Assembly: GCF_037975245.1 (NCBI RefSeq)
Contig: NC_092569.1
Coordinates: 32,232,168 to 32,252,167, forward strand
Direction: 5' to 3'
Source of the DNA: Apostichopus japonicus
Taxonomy: Eukaryota; Echinodermata; Holothuroidea; Aspidochirotida; Stichopodidae
DNA length: 20,000 bases
A program made the translations under genes and the position numbers. Position 1 is the stretch's first letter. Every line of letters starts with the position of its first letter. Below, one piece after another: positions 18,408-20,000 of the stretch. The notes below the pieces were generated by a model, which was given only the letters and a program-made list of their open reading frames with translations, searched no databases and was not told the origin of the DNA.

Positions 18408-20000
18408 GTGAGTAACTGATGTTCTAATCATTGACGCATATATAAATCTGGAACGATCACGTCGATTAGGAGAAGCGCGAAGACCAGAAAAAAGCAAACA
18501 AGAAAAGCATGCCAACCAAGGAGGATTATGTGACGTGATCCCCTATAGCAATTAATTATTGTCGTTCTCCTTGAATGTGTATTCTACCACAAATAATATC
18601 TTGATCTCATAGCTACCGCATTCCTGGCTAATTGATAAACGAGTTCAATGTTCACAGCAATTTTCAATTTCAAACATTGCTATTTTCTTTCAAACGATTG
18701 AACTACAGCTGGAACTCACGTAGGTTTTCAGGACTGTATACAATGTGTACAGACATAAGAAGCAGACGATAAGATTCGCTGTTCACTGGCAACACAGGTC
18801 TTTTTGTCGTGTTTATACGTAACAGGCACCTAACGTGATAGGAGTGACCGCCATACGCAACATATAAAACTATTACAGTAGATATTTTAATAGTAGCCAA
18901 GCTCTATCTATTTCTGACTTAGACAAATTAAATCTCGACATCTCTATCATCCCAACCTAAACGAGTATTCTGAAATTTAACGTTAATGTCTGTTGCCTTA
19001 CCGCGCGCTGTTGTCTACGAAACTCGCAACACTTCAAACTTACAAAGGGGAAAATACTATGTTAGTAGTACTTGGAAGCATGTCACATGTGCCTTCTCGT
19101 TACTGTATAGTGAGACTTCAAGTGGTATGTATGTTCGATGAATATCATATGTGCAAACGTTGAGGCGCTATGTTAATATAATCATGTTTTATATAAATAC
19201 TCTAGGGTTTATCATTCATAGAACATTGAAACAGAGGAATCAGAAATGTTGTATTTTTAAATATTCGTCTATAGATTCGAGACATTTTAATCGATGCAAT
19301 CAGTCAGTTCGAAGATGTTATACGTACGACACTAGATGGCACATGTCGATAAGAACAAATAACTAATAATAATAACATTCCGATAATCAATATCATTCAA
19401 GATTTTCATGAATGTAATACATCGACGTTTGGTTACTTGTTAACACCCAAAATATTAGCTACTACATCGATAGTCAATTTACCTTATACAATATTGGTTC
19501 TATTCTTCATGTAAACGAATTTATTTCATGATTTGTTTACAGTGTAAATTTCAATCTACGTTTATAGTCCAACGTTTAAGCTCAGGTTGAAAGATGCAAA
19601 GATTACAAAGTGCTATAGATATAGGGTAAGGAATTGAACAATCGATGGCAATAACACCCTGTATACCTTGTATACAGTAGAACAGGGAACTTGGAGCCGG
19701 GCAGATATTATATTACAACCATAATACTGACAAAAAGCATTATGCCACCAGTTGATTTTTATTTGATGGGGAGATGGCTTTTTCAACAAAATGCAATTAT
19801 TACTTTGTATGTAATAATAACATGTTAGATTACTCAGGACTAGATCTTTCAATGATACCCTTGTTTTCCTAACTTTAATGATATATGAAGCTACATCACA
19901 CATTCACCCCCCCCCCTCCCACCCTCCTTGTCCAGGTTCGAAGAGAGCCTAAGTTAGCATATTTGGTACAGGAACAAAATAAGCAATGGGTTGAATAAGG
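18408..20000 (+). other. Intron 7 (start only) or sequence downstream of exon 7
   Basis: AT-rich sequence follows the exon 7 donor. Acceptor-like sites exist (for example TTGTTTACAG near 19543), but that site meets a stop codon at once in the required phase. No FReD C-terminal motif was seen on the plus strand. A run of ten C at 19907-19916 followed by more pyrimidine sits near the edge. Confidence 0.6.

Noticed and set aside
107-19916. Homopolymer runs (G at 107-115, C at 19907-19916) as special structures
   Set aside because: They are single short runs without the four-tract pattern of a G-quadruplex; ordinary simple sequence.
18408-20000. C-terminal FReD exon inside the window
   Set aside because: I scanned for the WWY and NLNG type motifs and for phase-1 acceptors. 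The acceptor near 19543 meets a stop at once and no motif was found.

Overview
The window looks like AT-rich animal nuclear DNA, most likely from an echinoderm and plausibly a sea cucumber. The reasons are split genes with GT-AG introns, a multi-domain secreted fibrinogen-related gene, a decayed non-LTR retrotransposon tail, and recurrent TAGGCCTA words. The species call is inference. There are no bacterial-style operons, and most long open frames lack an ATG and look like chance.

Layout. Positions 1 to about 7,700 hold no gene I can support. They contain a CpG-richer patch (about 1,440-1,610), the 3' end of a dead LINE (1,895-2,300), a perfect 18-bp palindrome (3,362-3,379), a possible small exon (3,657-3,818), a degenerate tRNA-like sequence (4,380-4,446) and a hairpin (6,549-6,583).

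From about 7,735 to the right edge there is one plus-strand gene assembled from seven exons: 8006-8071, 14144-14174, 15120-15292, 15675-15939, 16339-16550, 17571-17879 and 18146-18407. The reading frame is kept across all six introns. Together the exons encode 439 residues plus one base. The order is signal peptide, a short linker, the N-terminal part of a fibrinogen-related domain (FReD), a TIL-type cysteine-rich domain, a cysteine-rich linker with an EGF-like domain, and the N-terminal part of a second FReD. The product is probably a secreted lectin-like or adhesive protein. The 3' exons lie beyond position 20,000 or were not recognisable.

Two things stand out. First, the first FReD stops at the position where the second is interrupted by an intron, and both exons end in phase 1. 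The first FReD is therefore either a genuine half-domain fused to TIL, or one of two alternative N-terminal halves that could share one downstream C-terminal half. Second, intron 5 holds a decayed tandem duplication. Inside it, an EGF tail is fused directly to a TIL tail in a phase-compatible, still-open cassette (16887-16981).
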